NCBI GenBank assembly: GCA_030537935.1
Contig: JAUNUY010000001.1
Coordinates: forward strand, 269,139-333,138
Reading direction: 5' to 3'
Origin: Eubacteriales bacterium
Lineage (GTDB): Bacteria; Bacillota; Clostridia; Lachnospirales; Lachnospiraceae
DNA length: 64,000 nt
The notes beneath the pieces were generated by a model. It did no database searches and had not been told where the DNA came from. It saw only the letters and a list, made by a program, of their open reading frames with translations. Below are positions 8,197 through 16,803 of the stretch, in pieces. Each line of letters begins with the position of its first letter. Within the stretch, counting starts at the first letter, position 1. The position numbers and the translations under genes were made by a program.

Positions 8197-11100
8197 CTAT
8201 CGGCGTTTACGTTTCACCAACCGGCAACTCAAGCCGCAAGTAATGTAGACCGGCAACATACACCACATGATATCGTAACCCGCCGATGTTGCCGTCTTCG
8301 GTAGAGGACGCCTCGGCGGTGCCGTAAACTTCACTGTCTGGCCGACGTCATTGATGTCCTTATGCTCGGCAATCACGTTGCCGTCCGCATCCAGAAGTTC
8401 TTCAAAAACTACTACTTCCTTACCCTCAAGGCCCGTTGCATCGAAAGTGAATATCATATCCACGTTGCCATCTTTTGATTCTGCGATAAACCGCTTTTCA
8501 CTGCGGACTTCTTCGCCATTAATCAAAAGCGGTTTTTCCGTCGCCTTGTCCATCAATACACCACGCATCGTATACGGATCGCCGACAATCAAATCCGTAT
8601 AGCGGACCGTATCCACGATGGTTGCCGTACCCGTGGCAAACCCCGCCTTCTTTTTATCCGCCGTCGTGGCCGTCGTGCGGATTTCAGGCGCCGTAATCCG
8701 TACCGTCTGCTCCACATCCGTCAAATCTGCATGAGCGGCAATCTCGATTCCGTTATGATATATGGACTCGAATACAACCACCTCCGTACCCGCCAAAGCG
8801 GATGCGTCAAAGGTAAACGGCATCTCGACAGAACCGTCGTTCTTCTCCGCTCTGAAGGTCACCTCACTGCGGACTTCTTCGCCATTGGACAGAAGGGGTT
8901 TCCCCGTCTCCTTGTTCATTAAGACGCCCTTGACGGTATATTCCTCACCGATGACGAGCATCAGATAGCGTACGATGTCGATGATGGTCACCTTTTTTGT
9001 AGCATGAACTTCCTTCTTGTCATTGGCTGTAGCTGTCGTTTGAATCGTCGGTACAGGTGCATCCTTCATGGCAATCTCCTGTACTTCTTCCGAATCAATG
9101 GTGAATGTAATATCTTTGGATGGCAGATACCCTTCCGGCACCTTCGTCTCCCGGAGGATGTAAGTCTTACCGACTTCAAGCTTCTCAATCCGATGCGGCG
9201 TACCGTCCGTCACCCACTCCTCTATGAGATTTTCATCCGCATCCAGCAGCTGTAAAGTCGCGCCGACCACCGGTTCACCCGTTACGGCATCAATCTTTAA
9301 GATATCCAGTTTCTTACTCGCGTTGTTAAAGTCAACCTTTAACACGCTGTCATCTCCGATAATCTTTAGATCCATCGGGTTCTTCGACACGACATAACCT
9401 TTCGGTGCCGTAATCTCCGTCAACCGATAAGTACCAAGCTCCAAATCCTTAAAGGACAGGACCCCGTCCTCACCGACCGTCCATTCATTCACGCCATCTT
9501 TATTTAATACTGGAATGACAATCCCGTCATCCGTCACACCTTCCAGGCGGAACACGGCACCCGAAAGGGACTCTTTCGTATCCACGTCCACCTTGGTAAT
9601 CTCAAGCTCACCCCGCTTATAGTCATTGACCATGGGTGTCTCAAGTTGATGGACCACATCTTCCGTCTTCAAATCCGAATACGTTGCCGTGATATTAAAA
9701 TTCTCTTCATTCAGGCGATACATCGTATCCGTCTCCAGCTCCTTAAAGTAGTATGCACCCTGCGGGATATCGCTGACGGTAATGATACCGTTTTCATCCG
9801 GTCGAACCGCACCCACAAGGGTGTCCGCCGGTGCACCTAATATATTTTCCGCCGTATAAAGACCGAATACCACCTGATTTAATGCACCCTCTTCATGGTG
9901 GAAGACGGGTGTTTCCATCATCTCCTTCGTCATCTGAAGATGCAGCTGTTGTCGCTTATTCACGATGGGTGCCGTCTCTTTCAAGTCGATGGCCACTTCC
10001 TGTGCCTGCGGCGTGAAGGTGACGGTTCGAACCGTCTCATCCGCCAAATAACCCGTCGGTGCCGATACTTCGACCAACGCATACGTGCCGAGCGGAATGT
10101 CCGTCACCTGTGCCGGTGCATCCGCTGTCGTGGTGATTGTCTTGACCACGTCCCCCGCATGATACAACAGGGTCTGATTATCCTGGGCGATGATATCTTC
10201 CTTTGCCCGCAGTTCAAATACGGCACCCGGGAGATAACCTTCTTGCCATGTCGGCCGTTGTACCGAATAGCCGTTGGCTTCTTCCGTTACCCAACCGTTA
10301 AAGAGTTCCCCTCGTTTATTGAGGATGAGCGAACCCTTCTGGGGCGTATTGCTCACTTCTTCTTTCAAGAGCGTCTCATCCCGATCACCCAATGTAATGG
10401 TGACGGTCAAATCCTCTGCCAAGTCCTTACGATCTGCCGGCACGGTAAAGGGGACTTCAAAGTCCTTCGGCAGGTAATAACCTTCCGGTGCCCGGACCTC
10501 TTTGAGGATATAGTTCCCCGCCTTGAGGCGTTCAAAGGTATCCGTGTAGCCGTCGGCATTGATGATGAACTGATCCGTCAGCTCCGTCGTGCCGTCCCGT
10601 CTTATCATGCTGACCTTCTCCCCGTTTTCACGGTAGATTTCAAAGACGGCATCTTTGTTTAAGACATTCTTGCCCGTCTCCTTGTCCGTCTTGATAATAC
10701 GCAGTCGCATCCATTCAGGCTGATTCTCCAGCACGTAATGGTAGTTATGGTAGTTTTCATCAATCGTTACGTAGAAATCATCCACCCGTTTGACATCGCC
10801 CGGTGTATTGACCTGTGTCACCCGGTACTTGCCGTAAGGGAGCCAATGTGAGGTCGTCATGCCCTCATCATTGGTGGTCATACTGCCCACCTTTTGATCC
10901 GCCTTATCATAGATGTCAAAGGTGATGCCGGCTTCGCCTTCTCTCGGACCGCCCGTGGTGGCGTCATCTTCCGTATCGCCCGTATTATCCTTATGCTTCG
11001 TCAGGGAGATACGACCCATGATGGGTGCATCTGCAAAGACACCCGTACCGTCTTGTGCCACGGTGTTATCCTTCACCTGCGGCAAGCTGAGGCTGCCCTG

Positions 11101-12486
11101 CTCATCAAGGGGCAGGTAGGCATTCATGATGTTCTCAAGTTTCTTTTGAGCCGCATTGCCTGCCTCTACAAGGGCTTCTCCGTTGGTGGTAACCTTTATA
11201 TCCGTCGAGATACCTCCTGCGGGATACGGGTTCATCGGTTGACCTGTCACCTGAATCGGATTCGGATTGAGTGTATAGCCCGTCGGGGCCTTCGTCTCGA
11301 CAATCTCGTAGGTACCGCAGGGCAGTTTCGGCATGGTGGCATTGCCCTGCTCATCCGTTGTCATTTGACCGATGACCGTTCCCGGTGCATACTGTTTGTC
11401 TTTCGGAAGACCCTTGGTCAGGATTTCCTTGACCTTCACGTCAAAGACTGCACCCGCCAGGCTTGCTTCCCCGGAAGGTGTCTGTCCGCCGTAGATGTCC
11501 TGCTTGTTGACCTTAAGGTCAAAGTATTGGGGCTTATTCACCTTGAAGCGGATGGGCCGAATATCGGGATCAATATCCCCTCCGGCAATGATATCCTGCT
11601 GATTCGGATGACTGTAAAGAATTGGGGCCTGTCCACCCGTGTCATTAGCCACAATATTTCTCTTAATCTTCGTCATCTGAGACAGATAGACAGTAAACTC
11701 TTCCGGACTCTCTTCCGTCGGTGTCACTTTGAGCTTCATCGCCCCGCCGTTGATTACGTTGTCCCAGTGGTAACGGCCGGTGTTTGAATGAACGTCCTCA
11801 TTCTCTGCCCATGACGCATGCACGCCGGGAACATCCTCATAGACGTATTTATAGGCGTTACCGACATTTTCATCATACAAATACAGACTCTCACCCAGGT
11901 TGATTTCGTAGGGTGTGTCGTTATCCACGTAATCGGGCCACTTATCCCACATGTCAATCAGATACTCTGCCGAATCCATGTATCCATTATCCTTGTTCTC
12001 ATCCCAGAAATGAGCTACCTTATCACCGTCTCCCGTATAACGCCAGATGACCAGCTGGGCCAAAGAATAGTCGTGACCGGTTCGTTTATCCACCGCCGGT
12101 TCACTGCTCGCATAATTGCCGCCGTAATACTTTCTGGCATCAAAGAGAATCCACTTGGCCATGGCAATTTTTCGCCCCTGTAGCGAATGCGGATCAAAGT
12201 AACCGGTTGTATAACCGCTGCCCGTTCCAAGAATCTTATGCGGTTCAATACAAAAGGCGGGGACACCGTCCGCATAGATAACGAACATGTTCTCGCCCGT
12301 ACTGTAGCTGTAGCCCGCCGTCACGTTCGGATGGTAGGCCGTTAAGGTCGGGACGCCGTTGATGTGTCCCGGTTTGAGTGCCGTTAAGGTAATCGCATGA
12401 ACATCTGCAGTATTAAACAAGAGTGCCGGCACGATAAGCACCAGTGCCAGTACAAACGACAATATTTTTTTCAGTTTCCGTTTCAT
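8197..12486 (-). CDS. Sortase-anchored surface adhesin: thioester, CnaB/SpaA and VaFE-repeat domains
   Basis: A 1429-residue wall-anchored protein. Residues 1-31 are a signal peptide (KRKLKK, then a long hydrophobic core ending VHA). A thioester domain follows: Cys79 in AFCIEP and Gln144 in SLAQLVIW fit the Cys-Gln pair that forms an internal thioester for covalent host attachment. About seven CnaB/SpaA-type domains span about 330-1140, recognisable by repeating ends such as ETKAPTGY, EVRAPEGYY, EVSAPTGY, EITAPKGY and ETKVPEGY; their Lys-Asn isopeptide bonds give rigidity. Two VaFE repeats (about 1143-1386) precede LPKTA (about 1395), a hydrophobic segment and KRKRR. The sorting motif has Ala in place of Gly. 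AAGGAGG lies 4 bases before the ATG. No sortase gene is in the window. Confidence 0.92.
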   Translation of the reverse strand: MKRKLKKILSFVLALVLIVPALLFNTADVHAITLTALKPGHINGVPTLTAYHPNVTAGYSYSTGENMFVIYADGVPAFCIEPHKILGTGSGYTTGYFDPHSLQGRKIAMAKWILFDARKYYGGNYASSEPAVDKRTGHDYSLAQLVIWRYTGDGDKVAHFWDENKDNGYMDSAEYLIDMWDKWPDYVDNDTPYEINLGESLYLYDENVGNAYKYVYEDVPGVHASWAENEDVHSNTGRYHWDNVINGGAMKLKVTPTEESPEEFTVYLSQMTKIKRNIVANDTGGQAPILYSHPNQQDIIAGGDIDPDIRPIRFKVNKPQYFDLKVNKQDIYGGQTPSGEASLAGAVFDVKVKEILTKGLPKDKQYAPGTVIGQMTTDEQGNATMPKLPCGTYEIVETKAPTGYTLNPNPIQVTGQPMNPYPAGGISTDIKVTTNGEALVEAGNAAQKKLENIMNAYLPLDEQGSLSLPQVKDNTVAQDGTGVFADAPIMGRISLTKHKDNTGDTEDDATTGGPREGEAGITFDIYDKADQKVGSMTTNDEGMTTSHWLPYGKYRVTQVNTPGDVKRVDDFYVTIDENYHNYHYVLENQPEWMRLRIIKTDKETGKNVLNKDAVFEIYRENGEKVSMIRRDGTTELTDQFIINADGYTDTFERLKAGNYILKEVRAPEGYYLPKDFEVPFTVPADRKDLAEDLTVTITLGDRDETLLKEEVSNTPQKGSLILNKRGELFNGWVTEEANGYSVQRPTWQEGYLPGAVFELRAKEDIIAQDNQTLLYHAGDVVKTITTTADAPAQVTDIPLGTYALVEVSAPTGYLADETVRTVTFTPQAQEVAIDLKETAPIVNKRQQLHLQMTKEMMETPVFHHEEGALNQVVFGLYTAENILGAPADTLVGAVRPDENGIITVSDIPQGAYYFKELETDTMYRLNEENFNITATYSDLKTEDVVHQLETPMVNDYKRGELEITKVDVDTKESLSGAVFRLEGVTDDGIVIPVLNKDGVNEWTVGEDGVLSFKDLELGTYRLTEITAPKGYVVSKNPMDLKIIGDDSVLKVDFNNASKKLDILKIDAVTGEPVVGATLQLLDADENLIEEWVTDGTPHRIEKLEVGKTYILRETKVPEGYLPSKDITFTIDSEEVQEIAMKDAPVPTIQTTATANDKKEVHATKKVTIIDIVRYLMLVIGEEYTVKGVLMNKETGKPLLSNGEEVRSEVTFRAEKNDGSVEMPFTFDASALAGTEVVVFESIYHNGIEIAAHADLTDVEQTVRITAPEIRTTATTADKKKAGFATGTATIVDTVRYTDLIVGDPYTMRGVLMDKATEKPLLINGEEVRSEKRFIAESKDGNVDMIFTFDATGLEGKEVVVFEELLDADGNVIAEHKDINDVGQTVKFTAPPRRPLPKTATSAGYDIMWCMLPVYITCGLSCRLVKRKRR
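8329..9060 (-). repeat. Two tandem 122-codon VaFE repeats inside the adhesin
   Basis: Two copies of a 366-base unit lie end to end, about 8695-9060 and 8329-8694. Both contain the shared DNA string TCACTGCGGACTTCTTCGCC on the plus strand (starting at 8498 and 8864, 366 bases apart). The encoded copies share IRTTAT-type starts, NGEEVRSE and EVVVFE. This stretch is a likely site of repeat-number variation between strains. Confidence 0.8.
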
Positions 12487-12563
12487 AATTCCTCCTTCTC
12501 ATACTTATCCTTCCCATCGCCAACCGTATCAGCCGGTGAACGGATGGTTGTCCGTCGCTTCAT
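12483..12563 (-). CDS. 26-residue upstream reading frame coupled to the adhesin gene
   Basis: A short frame starting MKRRTTIRSP with a strong ribosome-binding site (AAAGGAG, 5 bases before the ATG) ends in TGA overlapping the adhesin ATG (ATGA). The encoded peptide is hydrophilic and highly charged (ending KDKYEKEEL), with no signal or membrane segment. It probably acts as a translated leader: ribosomes ending on it would reinitiate on the adhesin. It begins about 20 bases after a strong terminator. Whether the peptide itself has a role is unknown. Confidence 0.5.
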   Translation of the reverse strand: MKRRTTIRSPADTVGDGKDKYEKEEL

Positions 12564-12583
12564 GATGTCTCCTTTCCGGACAT

Positions 12584-12619
12584 AAAAAAAGAGAAGCACC
12601 GAAGTCCCTCTCTCTTTTT
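12584..12619 (-). terminator. Strong terminator or attenuator ahead of the adhesin
   Basis: On the minus strand AAAAAGAGAGAGGGAC and GTGCTTCTCTTTTTTT pair around a TTCG tetraloop, with one mismatch, and the stem runs into seven T. It ends only about 8 bases before the ribosome-binding site of the leader frame. That leaves no room for a promoter between terminator and gene. Confidence 0.85.
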
Positions 12620-13034
12620 GCTATTTGGAATTTTCCATAAACTGCTATCCATTTAATGTTTGTTCTATTATTTCGTACGGGTATAATAGCCCGTGATGTC
12701 ACCATTAATCTCTTTGGTGGTTTGAACCCGTAAACCAGCAGACCCATAGCATTTCGTACTATGTTCATAATGATTTTTCGTCAATAAGGTTCGGTTTTTT
12801 ATGTCGCATACGGATAGTCCCCGCTTGACGTCAGTGCACCGTATGGTGACACACCCATCGCCAAACAATACCCGCTCCGACCACTATTCAAATATCAAGG
12901 TGCCCATTCATCATGACACGAAATGTCTCGAAAACCCATTCCCGCTTATTGTCCATTACAACAAGATGTCACGACTCCTCCGCCAATATACCGTTTCACT
13001 ACCGAAACATACCCCGACCGGGCACCTAAAATCC
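12620..13034. other. Intergenic region between the adhesin and aroF
   Basis: Divergent spacer. The adhesin promoter must lie here, upstream of its terminator, but no minus-strand pair of hexamers is convincing; TTGACG near 12778 lacks a good -10. A small hairpin (ACGGG ... CCCGT) sits near 12677. A weak minus-strand frame (12668-12868) needs a TTG start and has no ribosome-binding site, so I do not call it a gene. Confidence 0.4.
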
Positions 13035-13063
13035 TTTACTTTCTCACTTTAAAGTGATATATT
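13035..13063 (+). promoter_or_regulatory. aroF promoter
   Basis: TTTACT and TATATT with a 17-base spacer lie upstream of the DAHP synthase gene. The spacer is almost filled by the palindrome listed next. Confidence 0.75.
13044..13057 (+). promoter_or_regulatory. Palindromic operator inside the aroF promoter
   Basis: TCACTTTAAAGTGA is a perfect 14-base palindrome exactly between the -35 and -10 boxes. A dimeric repressor bound here would block RNA polymerase, which fits feedback control of the first step in aromatic amino acid synthesis. The regulator is not identified in this window. Confidence 0.6.
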
Positions 13064-13081
13064 AATGCAAGGAGGTTTATT

Positions 13082-14110
13082 ATGCAATTTAATTTCTTAA
13101 ATAAATTACCGACCCCTTTGGAAATTAAACAACAATTCCCCGTCTCCTTAGATTTGAAAAAGATTAAGGAAGCCAGGGATCGGGAAATAGAAGCCATATT
13201 TACCGGTACGGATGACCGCTTTCTCGTTGTCATCGGCCCATGCTCGGCCCACGATCGGGACGCCGTATTGTCCTATGTCGACAAACTGGCCGCACTTCAG
13301 GAACGCGTAAAAGATCGCGTTCTCATTATTCCGCGCATCTATACGAATAAACCGAGAACAACGGGTGCCGGCTACAAAGGTCTGTTGCACCAACCGGATC
13401 CGCTCCGTGAACCGGATATGCTCTCCGGCATCAAGGCTATCCGACGATTGCATATCGATGTTCTGCGTGAAACGGGCATGTCTACGGCGGACGAGATGCT
13501 CTATCCGGAAAATCACCGCTATTTGAATGACGTACTGGGCTACGTTGCCGTCGGTGCGAGAAGTGTCGAGAACCAGTTTCATCGACTCACCGCCAGCGGT
13601 TTGGGTATCCCCTGCGGTATGAAGAACCCGACATCCGGCGACTTCAGCGTTATGATCAATGCCATACGGGCGGCCCATGACAAACACACCTTTATTTATC
13701 GCGGTTGGGAAGTATCCACACCCGGTAATCCGTTAACCCATGCCATCTTACGCGGTTACGTAGATGCACGCGGTGACTCCTATCCGAATTACCACTATGA
13801 AGATTTGAATCGTCTTCATAAGGCTTACAACGCATCCGACCTGGCCAATGCCTGCGTCATCGTTGACACCAATCACGCCAATTCCGGCAAACGATACAAA
13901 GAACAAGTTCGGATTACGAAGGAACTAATGTACAGTCGGAAAATCAACCCCGATTTGCGTGCCTTCGTACGTGGTATCATGGTGGAAAGTTTTCTCGAAG
14001 AAGGTACGCAAAAGGCGGAAGAAGGTATTTTCGGTAAATCCATTACCGATCCCTGTCTGGGCTGGCCGGATACGGAGGCCCTCATTATGCATGTGGCGGA
14101 AAACGTATGA
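13082..14110 (+). CDS. aroF: 3-deoxy-7-phosphoheptulonate synthase, class I (AroG/F type)
   Basis: Condenses phosphoenolpyruvate and erythrose 4-phosphate to DAHP, the first step of the shikimate pathway. Conserved segments are intact: GPCSAHD with the metal-binding Cys, RTTGAGYKG, GARSVENQ, KNPTSGD, VDTNHANSGK, MVESFLEEG and SITDPCLGW. The 342-residue length matches the E. coli AroG class, with no chorismate mutase fusion. AAGGAGG lies 6 bases before the ATG. It overlaps rlmD by 4 bases (ATGA), so the two are co-translated although their functions differ. The aroF/aroG/aroH type cannot be decided from sequence. Confidence 0.95.
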   Translation: MQFNFLNKLPTPLEIKQQFPVSLDLKKIKEARDREIEAIFTGTDDRFLVVIGPCSAHDRDAVLSYVDKLAALQERVKDRVLIIPRIYTNKPRTTGAGYKGLLHQPDPLREPDMLSGIKAIRRLHIDVLRETGMSTADEMLYPENHRYLNDVLGYVAVGARSVENQFHRLTASGLGIPCGMKNPTSGDFSVMINAIRAAHDKHTFIYRGWEVSTPGNPLTHAILRGYVDARGDSYPNYHYEDLNRLHKAYNASDLANACVIVDTNHANSGKRYKEQVRITKELMYSRKINPDLRAFVRGIMVESFLEEGTQKAEEGIFGKSITDPCLGWPDTEALIMHVAENV

Positions 14111-15480
14111 AACTGAGAAAGAATCAAATATTGGATGTCGAAGTCATTGATATGACGGCGGCGGGAGACGGTGTAGCCAAACCTGATGGCTTCGCCGTCT
14201 TTATTATCGGTGCCATCCCCGGAGATCTGCTCCGTATCGCCATGACAAAAGTAAAAAAACACTACGGTTACGCAAGGATTCTGGAAATCCTTACACCCTC
14301 TCCGGATCGGATACCACCCTATCCGGGGGAACATGAACGATGCGGCGGCTGTCGAATTCAGCACATGGCCTACGAGGCACAACTTCGGTGGAAAAGAACG
14401 CAAGTTCAAAACAACCTGGAACGCATCGGCAAAATCGACCATATTACCGTACCGCCCGTGCACGGTATGGACAATCCGACACACTATCGAAATAAGGCGC
14501 AGTACCCTCTTGTTCAACTCAAAGACGGCAGAATCGCCTACGGTTTTTATGCCCCCTACTCTCACCGGGTCATTCCGAATCCCGCCTGTCTCATCCAATC
14601 CGAACGGACGGACGCGCTGATGGCGGTCACTTGCCGATTCTTTAATGATGAACAACTCGATGTCTATGATGAGCGTACCGGAAAGGGTTTGCTACGGCAT
14701 GTGGTAATCCGCGAGGGACGGACCGGTGGAGAACTGATGCTCATCCTCGTGATTAACGGAAACGACCTGCCGCATAAAGAAATCCTCTTAGAACGAGTAA
14801 AAGATATACCCGGTTTGGTTTCCGTCTTCTTAAATATCCAAAAGGACGACACCAATGTGGTACTGGGGGACACCTTCGTTCTCATTGCAGGCAAAAACTA
14901 CATCGAAGATGTGATCGGTGATAAACGCTTCCGGATCGGCCCGCAGAGTTTCTATCAAGTCAATCCAAGCCAGACCAAAGTCTTATATGATACGATACGC
15001 AGCTTTGCCGAACCGAAAGCGGATGAAATTATTTGTGATTTATATTGTGGAATCGGTACAATAGGTCTGTATCTGGCCGATTCGGTCAAGGAACTGATTG
15101 GTATTGAAGTTGTCGCGGAGGCTGTGGCGTTTGCAAAGAAAAATGCCGCACTGAACGGTTGTCACAATGCAAGATTCTATTGTGATGATGCCGCAAACGG
15201 CTTTGCCCGACTACAGGCGGAAGGATTAAAACCGGACACCATTATCGTCGACCCGCCTCGTAAAGGTTGCAGCCCGGCATTGTTGAAAGATATTGCGGTC
15301 GTTGCACCTCGAAAAGTTGTATATGTATCATGTGACAGTGCGACGCTCGCACGGGATTTACAACTGCTGGGTCAAGAAGGCTATACCATAAAACAAATAC
15401 AATGTGTGGATATGTTTCCCATGACACCTCATGTGGAATGTGTCGCCTTACTTTCTACCGCATCGGACAGATGTCAATAA
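14107..15480 (+). CDS. rlmD: RlmD/TrmA-family 23S rRNA (uracil-C5)-methyltransferase
   Basis: Methylates a uridine (U1939 in E. coli numbering) of 23S rRNA. An N-terminal TRAM RNA-binding domain covers about 1-60. CGGC plus an upstream and a downstream Cys (near 75-85) may hold an iron-sulfur cluster. The C-terminal Rossmann domain has SFYQVNPSQT, the SAM loop LYCGIGTIGLYLA, DPPRKGC and the catalytic Cys in YVSCDSATLARDL. The length (457) is normal. Several TrmA-family paralogues exist in Bacillota (RlmCD can modify two sites), so the exact uridine is uncertain. A strong terminator shared with the converging cca gene follows. Confidence 0.9.
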   Translation: MKLRKNQILDVEVIDMTAAGDGVAKPDGFAVFIIGAIPGDLLRIAMTKVKKHYGYARILEILTPSPDRIPPYPGEHERCGGCRIQHMAYEAQLRWKRTQVQNNLERIGKIDHITVPPVHGMDNPTHYRNKAQYPLVQLKDGRIAYGFYAPYSHRVIPNPACLIQSERTDALMAVTCRFFNDEQLDVYDERTGKGLLRHVVIREGRTGGELMLILVINGNDLPHKEILLERVKDIPGLVSVFLNIQKDDTNVVLGDTFVLIAGKNYIEDVIGDKRFRIGPQSFYQVNPSQTKVLYDTIRSFAEPKADEIICDLYCGIGTIGLYLADSVKELIGIEVVAEAVAFAKKNAALNGCHNARFYCDDAANGFARLQAEGLKPDTIIVDPPRKGCSPALLKDIAVVAPRKVVYVSCDSATLARDLQLLGQEGYTIKQIQCVDMFPMTPHVECVALLSTASDRCQ

Positions 15481-15540
15481 CATAGCCCATCTGCAAGAAA
15501 TTACGAAGAATCGATATTTGTTCCCATCCTTTGCAAGAAA

Positions 15541-15580
15541 AAAAGACCCGGTATCGTGATGACACGATACCGGGTCTTTT
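15541..15580. terminator. Bidirectional terminator between rlmD and cca
   Basis: A perfect 18-base-pair hairpin (AAAAGACCCGGTATCGTG, loop ATGA, complement) has A and T runs on both sides and serves both converging genes. It abuts the cca stop codon. Confidence 0.92.
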
Positions 15581-16803
15581 CATGTGATGATATAATTCTT
15601 TCGGATAATTTCCTCCAACTTATGCAACTCATTTAACGACGGATCCCGCAATACGGCTTCCAAACAAGCCGCCAATATTTCGCCTAATATACGCCCCCGA
15701 TAGCCCATCGCCAACAGGTGCTCCCCGTCTACGGCCAATTCCCGAATCCGATAGGGGTTCACTTCTTCCGCACGATAGGTGGCCTGTAAGCGCGCCGCTT
15801 CCGGTAATGTACACCGTCCGGTCGCCGCCAGTATATCCGTAGCATCCCGCACGGCATCCGGACCATACAGACTCAATTGCTTGCGAATGGCATAGGCGGT
15901 ATCCGGAACTCCCGCCGCCAAAGCGTTCACTCTGTCTTCGACCATGTAAATCGTTTTTTTGTCAAAACGCAATGCCCGTAAAAAAGGGCGAACGGATACC
16001 TTGGCCGTATATAGAAACAGGGCCAATCTACTGATAACAGCTTCTAACCCTGCGGCTTGAAAAAGACTCCGATGCATCGCCCCGGTTTCAAAAACCTTGA
16101 CAATATCCGGGGGAAACAATGCCGGCAAAGCCCCAATCTCGGAAAGAACAGCCAATCGTTCGGGTACTTTTCCCGCCAGCGCCTTGTATAATTCCGTTCG
16201 TATCCGTTCCATACTGACGTGTCGGAGATTTTCCGCCAGTGCCTTCATCGCCTCGAAAGTCTCCGGTTCGATGCCGAAACCGAATTGAGCACTGAAACGT
16301 ATGGCCCGAAGGATACGCAAAGCATCTTCACGAAAGCGGTTCATCGGATGGCCGACACAGCGTATGCACTGCCGTTCAATATCTGCACGACCGTCGTACG
16401 GATCGATAATACCGCGCTTCGGGTCATAGGCCATGGCATTCATGGTGAAATCCCGACGCAACAAATCTTCTTCCAAATCCGTCGTAAAGTGCACGGACTC
16501 CGGATGACGTCCGTCCTTATACTCGCCATCCACGCGATAGGTCGTTACTTCAAAGGCCCGATTCTCGATGAGCACTGTCACCGTCCCATGTGCAATCCCC
16601 GTATCCACCGTCCGACGGAAGATACGTTTGATTTCATCGGGTTTCGCCGATGTCGTCAAATCCCAGTCCACCGGTTCCTTGCCCATGTAGATATCCCGGA
16701 CGCAACCGCCCACGATGCAAGCCTCATAACCGGCCCCGTGTAGACCGGACAGGATTTCCGTCACCTCGGGCGGTAATACGATATTTTCCCACCTATTTTC
16801 CAT
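15580..16803 (-). CDS. cca: CCA tRNA nucleotidyltransferase
   Basis: Adds or repairs the 3' CCA of tRNAs. It is a class II nucleotidyltransferase: GGCVRDIYMG and the catalytic carboxylates in VDWDLT lie at about 32-48. RRDFTMNAMAYD and the DPYDGRADIE segment follow, then FREDALRILRAIRFSAQF (neck region) and a helical C-terminal body. The length (407) is in the range of clostridial enzymes without an HD domain. Its start overlaps the end of yigZ by 11 bases. Poly(A) polymerase activity is a possible alternative for this superfamily, but Bacillota carry the CCA-adding form. Confidence 0.92.
   Translation of the reverse strand: MENRWENIVLPPEVTEILSGLHGAGYEACIVGGCVRDIYMGKEPVDWDLTTSAKPDEIKRIFRRTVDTGIAHGTVTVLIENRAFEVTTYRVDGEYKDGRHPESVHFTTDLEEDLLRRDFTMNAMAYDPKRGIIDPYDGRADIERQCIRCVGHPMNRFREDALRILRAIRFSAQFGFGIEPETFEAMKALAENLRHVSMERIRTELYKALAGKVPERLAVLSEIGALPALFPPDIVKVFETGAMHRSLFQAAGLEAVISRLALFLYTAKVSVRPFLRALRFDKKTIYMVEDRVNALAAGVPDTAYAIRKQLSLYGPDAVRDATDILAATGRCTLPEAARLQATYRAEEVNPYRIRELAVDGEHLLAMGYRGRILGEILAACLEAVLRDPSLNELHKLEEIIRKNYIIT

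Noticed and set aside
9895-10662. 255-codon open frame opposite the adhesin
   Set aside because: Antisense to the CnaB domains, no ribosome-binding site, Cys/Arg-rich composition typical of shadow frames.
12668-12868. Minus-strand 66-codon frame upstream of the adhesin
   Set aside because: It needs a TTG start without a ribosome-binding site and shows no recognisable domain. Kept only as a note in the intergenic entry.
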